Assembly: GCA_947069175.1 (NCBI GenBank)
Contig: CAMTDV010000002.1
Span: 12,702,988 to 12,766,987, forward strand
From: Scalesia atractyloides
Lineage: Eukaryota; Streptophyta; Magnoliopsida; Asterales; Asteraceae
Reading direction: 5' to 3'
Length of the DNA: 64,000 nucleotides
The notes under the pieces were generated by a model that saw only the letters and a list, made by a program, of their open reading frames with translations, made no database searches and was not told the origin of the DNA. The translations under genes were made by a program, and so were the position numbers. Numbering within the stretch: the stretch's first letter is position 1; every line of letters starts with the position of its first letter. Positions 33,563 through 45,301 of the stretch are shown here, piece after piece.

Positions 33563-35340
33563 ATGGCTAATTTTCCATCAAACACTCTACGAGGTCCTCG
33601 GGCTGAGGGTAAGAACCCAGTTCATGCCCCTCAACCCGACGGGCAAGTGGAAGAAAGTTCTTTCGAATATGCTGGTGTTCACCACGACTCAGGTCGTGTG
33701 AACATCCCGGTAACACCCGAGGTTCAAATAGAAACCCCCTGTGTACTAATCACATCTATTTTACCTCTGGGTGAAACTCCGATGTCTTGGTACATCAAAT
33801 CTCAAACAGCCCTGAATGCCGTCTATGCGCAACTCTGTGCGTAAACAAATGCATCCGCTGCACCGGCGCAGCTACCAACTACTCACGTGCACGCTTCGCC
33901 TGCACCATGAGTACTCAGTTATGACTCGTCGGCCGGAGCGAGCGTTCCATCACACCTCTGTACCAGAGAAACGAAGTATTCTCAATCGCTGCCAAATATA
34001 AGTCCAACACTCACAGGCAAGCGTCCATCCACTCACGGTTGGGCCCGCGTCCTCTAGAGGGGCGGGACACCAAACGTGAGGAGGATAAAACATATGGCGA
34101 GGGTGATAGCGCTAGTGTGTTTCACAGACTAGCCAAAGATCATGCTGCTACAAGTCTACACCACAGGCTGTTTACAACCCGAAGGCGGAGTACAACTATA
34201 ATTTGATCTACAGGCCGCTAAAGCAGCCGAACGCTCGAAGTTTGTGGGGGAGATCGCGTTAGCCCCGCTGGAACGCGCGAAACTACCCTCCAATGTCGGA
34301 AAATACAATGGGTTGACAGACCCAGATGATCACTTGCGCCTGTTCACAGGCGCATGTCTCATTGGAGGATGGACACTACCCATGTGGTGTCACCTCTTTG
34401 TTCAAACCCTTACAGGCGTTGTGCGCCTATGGTTTGACAGCTTACCTTTGGGTAAGCTTGCGTCATGGAACGGTACTCAAAGACAAGTTCCTGACACATT
34501 TCAGCCAACAACGACGGTACGTCAAAGATTCCTCTGACGTCATGAACATCTGGCGGCGTGATGATGAAAGTCTCGAAGACTTCATCACCCGTTACAATAA
34601 AGAGGTTTTTGAGATTGGAGATGTGCACGAAGATCTGATTCGCGCATAATTTAAATACGTTGTCCGCTGCGACGATATGATCAAAGTCTTGTCAGGAACT
34701 ACTGGCCTCCCAAAAAGCTGGGAGAAACTAATGGCGGCAGCAAAGGTCTATGCGCAGACGAAGCGCAACCTAAACTCCAGCAGACCTCTTTTACCCCAAT
34801 ACCATCCGCAAGACATGAGTAGGAGTTTTGCGAAGAAGAATAAGAAGAGTTGGAAGGAATCCAACCAAAATCCTTCCTACACACCGGTCGACGCATGCGC
34901 GACCATAAATAAGATTGCTACTCAAAGAGCAATCAAGCAAGATAATCGTGATCGTTAGTGGACACCACCAACGAAGTCTCCGGCGGAGGTGCTCAACACA
35001 AAAGATCACCAATTCAAACAACCACCGCTGATGCGCAACGAAAACGGTCAAGACCCTAACCTTTTTTACAATTATCACAAAGATACAGGGCATACAACCG
35101 ACAACTGCATCTCCTTGTGCATAAAGATCGAAAAGGTGCTGAAAAGTGGGAAGCTCACCCACTTACTTCAAAACGTTCGCAAGGAGGTGCGCCAGATTAC
35201 TCACGGTGAAGAAGGCCCGAGTAACAAGAAGATGAAAGCATTTGTTCATATGATCCAGGGTGGCCCATCGCGCAAGCGTGGCCATCAGAAGAGTTGTACG
35301 CCACACTGGCGCGAACAACATGTCATTTTTCCCATAGTTC
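33563..35340 (+). pseudogene. Tat gag remnant
   Basis: Pieces in different frames. An N-terminal part starts MANFPSNTLRGPRAEGK (33563, stop at 33842). A core part (34244-34650) has KYNGLTDPDDHLRLF and WDSLP-like residues, then a shifted frame with LKDKFLTHFSQQRRY and ESLEDFITRYNKE, then GTTGLPKSWEKLM. A terminal part (about 34989-35340) reads YHKDTGHTTDNCISL and SGKLTHLLQNVR, the usual Tat gag C-terminus with its HTT..C knuckle. At least three stops or shifts are present. Confidence 0.85.
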
Positions 35341-35369
35341 TTGGGGCCCACAAAAGGAACCTCCGGTCA

Positions 35370-36691
35370 TGATAACTGGAATCTTTGGCCATTATCCACA
35401 GACTACATGTTCATAGAGCCGGGAAGCTCTATGGACATCATATATGAACAATGCTTCCAACAGTTGGACCCAGAGGACAAGGCGCGCTTGGAGCTGGTCG
35501 ATTTCCCACTGACTGGTTTCTGCAATGAAGCCGTCTTTCCACTGGGTCAGATCTCATTCCGATAACTCTTTCCGATGGGCAACACTCGCGCATGGTCTCA
35601 ATCAACTTCATGGTCATGCCAACAACATTGCGTCATGACGTGTTGCTAGGCCGTCGCGCCCAAATAGAGTTCAGCATGATCATCTCCACCCCTCATGTTG
35701 CCTACGGTTTTCTAAGAGAAACCAAGGTGGCCATCATGTACTCGAGGAAGGAAATCATGTCCATCGAAGAAGAACCACCGATGAAGGTACCGAAGTCATC
35801 ATCCAATAGCGAGCCGGAGAAATGGGTACTCAACAACAAGTACCCGGAACAAATGGTGTTGCTAGGACCCGCCATGACCCCCCACAGTCAAGGCGCGGCT
35901 AAAACAACTCCTGTTCCCCAACATAGATATTTTGGCCTGGTCGCCAGCGGATATGACAAGGTACCTAGGGAAATCGCCGAGCATGCGCTGCACACATTCC
36001 CTTCAGTCAGCCTATCGTTCAGAAAAAGCGTAGTTTTGGCCCTGAAAAAATTCGCGCACTGAATGAGCAAGTTTCAGAGCTCCTCCAAGCGGGCATCATC
36101 AGAAAAGTAGGCTATCAAACATGGGTAGCCAATCCAGTTATGGTCCAGAAGCACAACGGCAGTTGGGGCATGCCCGTCAATTTCAAAGATCTAAACAAAG
36201 CATGTCCCAAAGGCAAAGGCTGTTATTCTTTACCCGAAGTCGACAAAAAGGTGGACTCCCCCGCTTCATTCAGGTGGAAATGCTTTCTTGATTGCTACAA
36301 AGGCTACCACCATATACAAATGAATAAAGAGAACGAAAACAAAACTGCATTCTGCCCTGACAAGAGAATCTTTTGTTACCCACAGATGCCTTTCGGACTG
36401 CGCAACGTAGGAGCCACCTATAAGCGTTTGATAGACCATGTCTTCGAATACGACATTGGCGAAACCGTAGAAGTGTACATTGATGACCTAGTCATCATGA
36501 GCCCGGATGAGGAGAAGATGCTGACAAACGTTCAGAAGACGTTTGCATCCTTACGCAAGGCAAATCTGAAGCTGAACCCCAGTAAGTGCTCATTTGGAAT
36601 GGAAGAAGGCAAATTTTTGGGATTCATCGTTACGCGCGACGGTTTTGAAGTTAATCCCGAGAAAGTGGAAGCGATTCAACGTATGCCTTCC
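35370..36691 (+). pseudogene. Tat pol, part 1: protease and reverse transcriptase
   Basis: Protease segment around 35400-35560: the expected D-(T/G)-G-S-S active site reads E-P-G-S-S (35419-35433), so the catalytic aspartate is lost. RT follows from about 36060: QKHNGSWGMPVNFKDLN, FLDCYKGYHHIQM, PQMPFGLRNVGATYKR, catalytic VYIDDLVIMS (about 36474-36503), and NPSKCSFGMEEGKFLGF. The frame ends at 36691 where a hAT transposon is inserted; it picks up at 39693. Confidence 0.88.
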
Positions 36692-39684
36692 TAGAGGTGT
36701 ACAAATCGGTTTTTTCCAAAACCGGTTGGTTTTTTTTGGCGGCAAAAACAACCGGTTATTCAATAACCGGTTCCGGTTATTAACCGGTTTTATGTTCGGA
36801 AAAGTGTAACTGGTACTAACCGGTTATAAAAAAACCGGTTTAAAAACCGGTAAAGAAACCTGACAAAATCGGTTAAAAAACTGGTTTTTTATTAAGTTCA
36901 AAATTTATGTATTTTTTCCTGTATATCTTTTTTTTTTGCTGAAAATGAAGTTTTTTAACATAAGAACTTAAGTATGCAAATATAAAAATTTAAAATATAA
37001 CATCATTAAGTCTTGAAACAAACGATCCTTACATAACGGTGAAAATACGAACGATAAACGTAACAAATGAAGTGCGTAAACTTAAAATATTAATCCGCAA
37101 GAACGTCCACTAATATATATTTTTTTAGTGGGACTACAATAGAAATAATATATCTTGAGCCTCGTTTAGTCATCTTCGCTCGTACCCGAACTATTGCGAA
37201 GGAATTCATCCAATGCGGCTTCTTCGTCGGTCATTGGGGTTGTCAATTCGGCTTGGACCTCGTCCTCGTACACTTCGCCTTCGTATTCCAATTCATCCTC
37301 GAGTGTGCGTATGTATTGACATCTTTCCGCCGCATCCAAGTAATCTTTCAAGCAAATCGACATCTCAACCGCTTTTGGTGTTAGTCGAGTCCTCCTTATC
37401 GAAATCATCCTGCCACTAATAGAAAAAGCACTTTCCGAAGCTACCGTGGAAGCTTGGACCGTTAGTAAATCTCGGGCCATTGTGGCTAAGATCGGAAATT
37501 GATCTTCCTTACTTTTCCACCAAGCCAACAAATCAAAATTTTTAAATTCTTGTGCAGTCATCGTTTGTATAAAGTTAGACCCACCATACCGACCAAGTTC
37601 GCTACTAGTAGCGTAACCACGGTGCATTTGACTCGTCTCATCAAACAATTGGTTATAAACATACAAATCTTGATCTTCCATACTTGAACCTTCGTCGAAA
37701 GCGGCATTTCTCATTGACTCGTGAATGTGTGACAAGGTTGTACCATATTTTGTTACATAAACATTAAAAAAATTTGAAAGTTGATCATTGAAACGAATTT
37801 TTGCGGCTTCACCAAAGTTAGGGTCTTGTTCGGTGTTTAAATTAAACTCATTTGCAATTGTTTCAATCAAAGACCCGGTTCCAAAAACATTAAAGCAAGG
37901 GTTTAAAGCGGTGGCACAATTGAAAACTGCGGCTAGTTTGCTAAAATATTTTCTTAGTTTTTCCTTCATTGGTACCATATCACAAGATGGTCTACCTCTA
38001 ACCGACATCTCGTTTAATTTTAAACACATGTTAAACAAATTGTGAAGCACCAATGAACTTGTTGGATAATAAACCCCCGATAAAGTTTTTGTTGATGTTT
38101 TGAAAACTTGAAGCAATTGTGTAACTGTTTCAATAGTAGCCCAACCCGATGGGTGGTAAGGCGAAACCTTTCTACGACTAGACAAAGAGTTATGATATTC
38201 TATTAAACTTTTTTTTTTTGCAAAATAGCTTTTTCAAACATGGTGCAAGTCGAGTTCCATCTATGAGCAACGTCCCAATTGGATCCTAAGCATATTCGAC
38301 CCGCTTCCTTACACATTTTTTAATATTTTGAATGTCTATGCGTGTGACTATATATATGACGTAACATTTTTTTTAAAGCTTCCTTTTGTGGTTCAATAAC
38401 CTTTAAACCGTATTGAACGGCCAAATTTATGATGTGTGCAATACATCGACTATGGAAAAAAATACTGTCACATTTGTATTTTAATTTTAAATGCATTACC
38501 GTAACCGTATTGTATGAGGCGTTGTCAAAAGATATTGAAAAAATCTTATTTTCCAATTTGTATGTTGTAATACATTTGTCGATTACTTTATAAATAGCTT
38601 CACCGGTGTGAGGGTATCAAATAATTTAAGCAAAATCGTGCTTTTCATCATTTGCCACGTCGCCAGTTCAATCCAATGGGCGGTGACACAAATATACGAG
38701 TCCGGTGAACCGTGCGGTATGGACCAAACATCGTTAGTCAAGTTAACACCGGTTTCTAATTTTTCAAAATAAGAAATTAATTCCTGTTTAGCATTTTTCC
38801 ACAAAGTAGCATGACTTACATGGGTGTATCGTGGTTGGAGAGTTCTTTGAACCATCTTTATGTAGCGTTGGTTGTCGAAATGGTTGAACGGCAAACTTTC
38901 TTGGATTACAAACTTCGCCATTTCCACCCTAGCCAATTCGTAATTGTACGCAAACAAAAGAAGCGCTTTCACTTGCCACGGATGCTTGTCCACTAGCCGG
39001 GTTGTTGTTTTAACGACTTGCAAAACGGTTTTTCGATGTGTTGTCTCAATGTGGTGTTTGCTCCTTCGGCGTAGAAACCATTACAATGATGACAACGTGC
39101 TTTTTTTCTCCCATTGGCCATCTCGCACAAATCGAAATGTGCCCAAATTTCAGGGTTGCACTTCGTTGGAATAACACGAATCACCGTGTCGGTTGTAGAC
39201 TCGCCAATGTTGACTGAATCATGAGCACTAGAGCTTGCCATACTTTTTCAAGAATTATCGAATAAGATTGTGAGCGTTTTAAGGGTTTTTGGAGGTTTAG
39301 AGAGTGGTGTGATTGAACCTAAACACCCACAACCCTTTTATACTAGTTGGAGATGATTTCTAGGCCAAAAAAACTCCAAAAAACGGCTAGATTAGCCCCC
39401 AACCGTTATATGACTGTTTATGATTCTGGCACGCGGTTAACCGGTTTTAAAAACCGGTTTTTTGTTACCATTTTTAGTTAACCGGTTTTATAACCAGTTT
39501 TTTGTAATAACCGGCTTGTAACCAGTTTTCATACTAACCGGTTTCATTACCGGTGTTCGCGATAATTATCATAACCGGTCAAACCGGTTTACAACCGAAC
39601 CGGTTACGGAATAACCGGTTTTAAAAACCGGTTTCGGTTTTTTTGTCGGTTTCGGTTACGTAACCGATTTTTTGAACATCTCTA
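36692..39684 (-). mobile_element. hAT DNA transposon (2993 bp) inside Tat pol
   Basis: Termini TAGAGGTGT (left) and ACATCTCTA (right) are inverted repeats with one mismatch. They are flanked by a perfect 8-bp duplication TGCCTTCC (36684-36691 and 39685-39692). Both subterminal regions (36700-36890 and 39430-39665) are crowded with palindromic AACCGGTT words, likely transposase binding sites. It encodes a broken hAT transposase on the - strand. Removing the insert and one TGCCTTCC copy leaves the Tat pol frame open across the join, which confirms the boundaries. Confidence 0.93.
37166..39241 (-). pseudogene. hAT transposase, BED finger to dimerisation domain, frameshifted
   Basis: hAT transposases bind element ends through an N-terminal BED zinc finger and cut DNA with an RNase H-like fold. 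Frame 1 (39241-38993) encodes the BED finger: WAHFDLCE, CHHCNGFY and LRQHIEKPFC. Frame 2 (39023-38583) continues with YNYELARVEMAKFVIQE and LPFNHFDN. Frame 3 (about 38610-38320) has FSISFDNASYNT and HSRCIAHIINL. The last frame (38185-37166, 339 codons) holds the conserved C-terminal dimerisation region: FDLLAWWKSKEDQFPIL, LTVQASTVASESAFS and RTRLTPKAVE. At least three frame breaks and a stop separate the pieces, so it is inactive, but the long last frame suggests a fairly young insertion. Confidence 0.92.
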
Positions 39685-39692
39685 TGCCTTCC

Positions 39693-41385
39693 CCCTCGAC
39701 CATCAAAGAAATGCAACGGTTGGCATTGGCTGCGCTGAACATGTTCTTGGCCAACCACGTGATGAAGTTCTTCCCATTAATCAGCACTTTGAGGAATTGT
39801 GTAAAGCATAACAAGTTTCAGTGGACTCCGGATGCGGAGAAAGCCTTCACACAAATGAAGGAGTGCTTGATTCAGTTGCTTACGCTCACGGCACCGCAAA
39901 AGAACGAGCCACTGATCCTTTATCTGTCCGCATCGGATATCACTCTGGGCGCAGTCTTATTAGTAGAGCGCGCAGGAGTCCAAACTCCAATCTACTACGT
40001 CAGCAAAATGCTAACTGACCCAGAGACAAGATATCCAATGATGGAAAACCTTGCTCTAGCTTTAGTCCACGCATCCCGCGGGCTGCGTCGGTATTTTTCC
40101 AGCCATGTGATAACAGTTCTCACGAACTATCACTTGGGCCAAATTTTGTCCAAGCCGGACATATCTGGCCGTCTAGCGAAGTGGGCGATTGAGCTTAGTG
40201 GACAAAACATCGTGTACAAACCACGCCCAGAACAAGACATTCAACTACGAAATGGCAAACGGTATCCTCTACCGGAAGTCATACCTTGGACCACTCCTCC
40301 GCTGCATTGACCCGCAAGACGCGCAGTACTTGATCCGCGAAATACACAAAGGGTTATGCGGAATTCACGTTGGTCCGTGCATGGTCGTCGCAAAGATCAT
40401 GAACGCCAGCTACTATTGGCCTAGTATGCACTTAGATGCAGTCAAAACGCTGCGAAAATGTGCATCATGCCAGCGACATGTGCCGAAGACATTGCGCCCC
40501 AAGAATCCCTTGATCGCAGTGACAACAGCATAGCCTTTCCAACAATGGGCAATCGATATGATGGGACCTTTCCTAGATGCCCTAGGCGCGGTGAAGTTCA
40601 TAATCGTAGCCGTAGATTACTTCACCAAGTGGGTAGAAGCAAAACCCCTTGCATCCACCACATCAACTGTAGTGCGCAAATTCATTTGGGAGCATATCAT
40701 TTGTCGTTTCGGGTTACCCTGCGCATTGTCAGTGATAACGGCCCCAATTTCGCAGCTGACGAACTAAAACAGTGGATGAAGGAAATGCATATCGAGCATG
40801 TGTTCACTTCGGTCGCGCATCCCCAAGGGAACGACCAAGTGGAAAGCAGAAACAAGAGTATCATCAAAGGGATCAAGACGAGATTGGGGACGATGCAGAG
40901 AGGTTGGGTAGATGAGTTACCAAGTATCCTTTGGGCTCATCGAACCATGTCGAAAACAGCACCGGCGAAACACCATTCAGCCTGGTGTATGGGACGAAGG
41001 CAGTGATTCCTGCGGAAATAGGCCTCCCATCACCGCGCATGCTGGCTGTGCAAAACCAGAATAAGGAAGACGAGCGCAAACTCGACTTGGACCTCCTAGA
41101 AGAAAGGCGTGAAAACGCCGTAATCAACGAAGCAAAGTACAAGTCCAAGCTTGAGAAATTCTACAATGCGCGGGTCCGCATATGTACCTTCCTACCAGGC
41201 GATTTTGTTTTGAGAGACAACGAAGCATCCAATGCTGAAAGTCCAGGGAAACTAGCGCCAAGTGGGAAGGTCCTTACATAATCGATGAAGTCCTAGGAAA
41301 GGGTGCATACACCCTCAAACGTTTGGACGACACAAACATTCCTAGGACCTGGAATGTGCAACAACTAAGACAGTGCTACATGTAA
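39693..41385 (+). pseudogene. Tat pol, part 2: RNase H and integrase
   Basis: RNase H: LILYLSASDITLGAVLL, IYYVSKMLTDPETRYPM and LRRYFSSHVITVLT (39900-40140). The text then jumps from NIVYKPRPEQD to a zinc-finger integrase start with a frame change near 40250. The second, archaeal-type RNase H expected in Tat elements is missing, apparently deleted. Integrase HHCC: HKGLCGIHVGPCMV, CASCQRH (40340-40480). Catalytic core: IDMMGP, SDNGPNF (after a shift), then NDQVE where NGQVE is usual. The C-terminal part GAYTLKRLDDTNIPRTWN ends at TAA 41383-41385. Confidence 0.88.
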
Positions 41386-41772
41386 ATTAGCAAACATTAT
41401 GGTCTAATTTTCTATTTTGTACATGGCTCTTACTCCTTATTGCTAATAAAGACAGTGGACACATGATTTCTTTATCTAGATGTTTTGTTACAAATGTCTG
41501 AAACCACTTTGGGTATACGAGAAAACACCATGGTACAACATGACTCATGAACAGATTTCACTACCTACTGCATGTGCATGGGGTGTCACGTTCATACATG
41601 AGTTAATTACGAGTTTTATTCGCTCTACCTGCACGAAGTTGTTATCTTCATGCAAATATTGTAACTTCAGATAAAACAAGCATTTCATAAAAAGAAAAGA
41701 ATATGTACAAGCAAGCGCAACGCGCAATTACATTCAAGATATTACAATCAAGATCCTACAAACACACAACAC
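41386..41772. other. Non-coding spacer downstream of Tat pol
   Basis: Internal Tat DNA between pol stop and the antisense ORF; no feature recognised. Confidence 0.5.
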
Positions 41773-44754
41773 TCATCCCTCACTCTCTCCAACCTCGGCT
41801 ACGTCTGGGAATATATCTTTCAAGTGATCCACGTAGTCGTCATGCTGGAGCGCCTCGCTCACTAAATCCATGACTAGGAGTTGAAGCCGGTCATACTCTT
41901 GCTTCACCTGGGGGAAGGCAGCTTCAGCATAGCCTTGCGCATATCCATCATCGCACGCAGTGACCATCAGCTTGGCCACTGCGTTGTCTAAGTCTACCGA
42001 GTTTAGGATGAAGTTTACGATTTGCAAAAGAAGCAAAACAGGATGAGAACCAAGACAAAGAGATTATAATAACAACGGAGAACTTACATTGACAACTCCA
42101 TGCTGTTGATCCACAACATGTTTGTCAGCAACTCCACCATACTCTTCGAGATGGCGCGGGCGGCTTCAGAATCTTTATGTTTTTTCTTGCCCGCGCCCAC
42201 CTTAGCATCCGCAAGGCGGAGCTTCTCAACATCCTCCAGGTGCCTGCGCTATATTTCGGCCTTTTCAACCAAGGCCACCTGGAGATCCTTCTTGGCGCCT
42301 TCAAGCGCAGAGCAAGCCTCCACCTGGGTACAAAAAAATGTTAGTCTGGCAAATTTTTGATCCTTTAAAATAAAGAAGGGCAAAATTTTTATACCTCCTT
42401 TTGCTCGCTGCACTCGCGGTGCGCCCCGGCTCAACGGCTGCAGTATCCGCTGCCTCCTTTTCTTTTCTTAAGCGCCCTACCTCTCCGCGCATTCTTACCA
42501 ACTCATCTCTTAAAGATTTCTTCTCTGCATTATCCCTTTCACTAGCCTCCCTCCACAGCTTGCGCTCCTCCGTAAGCATGGCAGCAGAGCTTTTTGCTTT
42601 CTTCCTCCACCCCAGCACGGACCATTCTTCAGTCTATTAAGCTTCGGCAAATTTAACCTTTTCCGCCTCTAGCTCAGATTTTTGCGCCACCACTTGGGCT
42701 CGCTCTTGGACCAGGTCCTTCTTGGCAGCTTCAAAATTTTCTTGTTCCTTGTGCATGCTCCGCCACTCCCTGATTGTGTGTGTTGGACGCAGAGCTAGCA
42801 GCTGCCTGGAGGCACACGCGGTATGATAGTTCAAGTCTCTGGGGAAAGCGCCCTTGAATCACTCACGGCACGCCGACCAGTGAGTGAAATCATCACCCTT
42901 CTTCAGCTTCCACACAGTAGTGTGGATCTCATCAGCGCGACCGTCAGTATATGACCTGTAATAGTAATCACCAGAGATTTCGTCCGGGTGGATCGGAGAC
43001 CCTTCATCAGAACGGTGTTCCCCAGATCCCCCGACTTCATCCCCGGGTGCCAGCTCTACTGCATGAGCCCCCTGCGGAGCATCCTCAACCACCACCTCCC
43101 CAACTGGTTCCTCAACCATCACATCTTCACCACCAACAACCACTCTTCTTCAGGCCCAACGGCCTCCCCTTCCACATGCACCTCCGCCCCCGCACTGGCC
43201 TCCCCACCTTTACACTGGACGCCTGCGCCGTCTCAACCACGGGTGGGGGCATCAGAAAATCAAGGGGCGCGGCCAGAGTAGGGGCAACAAAAACGGCCTT
43301 AACCCCCACTTTAGGATGACAGAGAGTTAGACAAGTGAATTAGGGAATGAAGTATAAAAACAAGTCAAAGGTGTTTACCCGGGGAAAGTTTGGCGGCGAG
43401 CGCATCTAAGTTCTCGCGCTTCCCTATGAGTTTCCGCGCAACAAAATCGCTTTTTGGAGCCCTCTTCCTCTTAAGGGGCTCCAGGCTGGACTCAACGTCA
43501 ATGGGGTCCTCCGGATCAGCAACCGGAATATCTGCCATCTCGCGCAGCTCTGTCTTCGGCTTTTTCAAACCTACAGGTGCGAGACCCTCCAAGGAATCAT
43601 AGACTACTACATAGTCATTCCAAGTGTTTGGCACAGAACACATACCTTTGTGCGGGTCCGCCCTGGGTTGAGCTACCCTCTTCTCCACCACAACGCTTGG
43701 CTCCATGCGCCTCTTCTTCTTTGGATCTGGGCCAATGCCCAAGTTCTTTAACGCGCCCACACAATGGGGCAACACAATAAGTGATCTGCAAAGATGTGAA
43801 CACTTAAAAGACTATGAAAGCTTACAACTCTCAGGCGCGGGGCCACAAATCTGCGCTCTTGGGATGTTCAAAATTTCCTAGGATCTGCGCGTACCATGTT
43901 GGCTCCTTTGGGCCAAGGGCGATGTTCTCCATCCGCCCATTCTCCATTTGGAATGCCACCACGTACAGCGCCACCCCTGCAAAACCGCGCGTATGGTTAG
44001 TCTGCACACAAGGAGAAATCAGAAAATAATGAAAAATGAAACAAAGGTACTTACTCTTCTCCCCCTCCATGTAAACCGGCTTTTCCCTGTGGTTGGGCTT
44101 CCATACGAGGCTCATACCAGCCGCCACCAACGCCCGCTCCGGCATTTGCATCGCCAGGCTATCTTTCATCTCCAAATACCATGGCTCCTCTCCGGTATTG
44201 GAGATGTCTGAACTGCAATATCCTCCACCCCCCGGAAGTGCATCCGGAGGGGGATCACGCCCGCCTTCACATAAAAAATTTAGCCTTCCAATCATGGTAA
44301 GACTTTGGTGGTGCGTACAAAATCTTCTTGGCCTGAATGCGGTGTTGAAAAGAATAAAACCCCACGGAGAAGTGTAATTGATAAAAAACCCTAAACCGGT
44401 TAACAGTAGGGATAATGCCCATGGATCTACATAAAAACTCAAAATGTTTGATTCGCACCATCCCTAACAGATTGAGTTGGGAGATGTGGAATCGGTAATA
44501 ATCCAAAATTTCAAGAAAAAATTTAGTTGCCGGATATCGGAAATTGCCATCAGCAAAAAAATAAAAAAATAAAGTGATGTAGCTGGCTGGAGCGTCAGTG
44601 GTGGTCTCTCCGTTGAAGGATACCGAGCATCCCAGTCCTATGGGAACCGGAAGCCGGACACCATCCGGTGCAAATTGGTCGAGGACCACTTCAGAACCGG
44701 CAAAGAGGTCGATGCCTCCATCGAAGACACACTCTCTGGACCCCTTGCAGACAT
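41773..44754 (-). pseudogene. Antisense ORF of the Tat element, decayed and possibly spliced
   Basis: Lies between pol and the 3' LTR in reverse orientation, as in Grande and other Tat elements. The first part starts with MSARGPESVSS (ATG at 44754) and continues in a second frame with ITLFFYFFADGNFRYPATKF, EILDYYRFHISQLNLLGMVR and FEFLCRSMGIIPTVNRF, the pattern of the putative gypsy-type transposase domain found in such ORFs. Later pieces (44211-43365, 43143-41773) are rich in Pro/Glu and coiled-coil-like Glu/Lys/Ala stretches. Gaps starting with GT and ending in AG suggest introns, but I cannot define them. Function in the family is unknown. Frameshifts make this copy non-functional. Confidence 0.75.
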
Positions 44755-44798
44755 CGTTGGAGAGAAAGAAAAAAGGAAGATTGAAAGAAATAAGATAA

Positions 44799-45284
44799 CA
44801 AGACTTCAGAGATCAAAAATTCAGAGAAAAGCAAGAAGAAGTTTTGAAAGTGTGAAGGGAAACCCTAGACGTTTCCTCTATTTATACCCATTGCATTTAA
44901 TGCGGTGGGGAAACCTGACGCACGCGCAGAAAAAACAACCAATCAACGCATGACGCATGTAGGGCAAGTGGTAACTGATGGTTACCACGCGCGCGTGCTG
45001 GTACTTTTTCTGCCAATTCATTAATGAAAGTGAGGCTGCACTGTTAACAGCACGCCGTAGCTGTCAACAGTCACTTCCACCTCACCTTTTTTCTCACTAA
45101 CTCGCCTGTAACATTAGCATGACGAAGATTCAAATTTCAACGATCTCATCATGAACAAAGGTTTCCTCCACACAAAGCTTTCCTTCATCCCTTAATTGAA
45201 TTCTTGCCGTTGGAATAAGCGTGCATACATGAATTTTTATAGTCCCGCAATCCACCTACTTGCAAACATGCGCATAGAAGCCGC
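44799..45284. other. Tat 3' internal region before the polypurine tract
   Basis: No gene. A TATA-like TATTTATACCC at 44879-44889 reads as TATAAATA on the - strand, about 125 bp upstream of the antisense ORF start, and may have been its promoter. Confidence 0.45.
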
Positions 45285-45301
45285 ACTGGACTGGGGGGAC
45301 T
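45285..45301 (+). other. Polypurine tract of the Tat element
   Basis: ACTGGGGGGACT-type G-rich tract immediately before the TGGAGG start of the 3' LTR; the plus-strand primer in reverse transcription. Confidence 0.7.

Noticed and set aside
37166..38185. 339-codon frame as a host gene
   Set aside because: It is the C-terminal part of a hAT transposase lying between hAT termini with an 8-bp target duplication.
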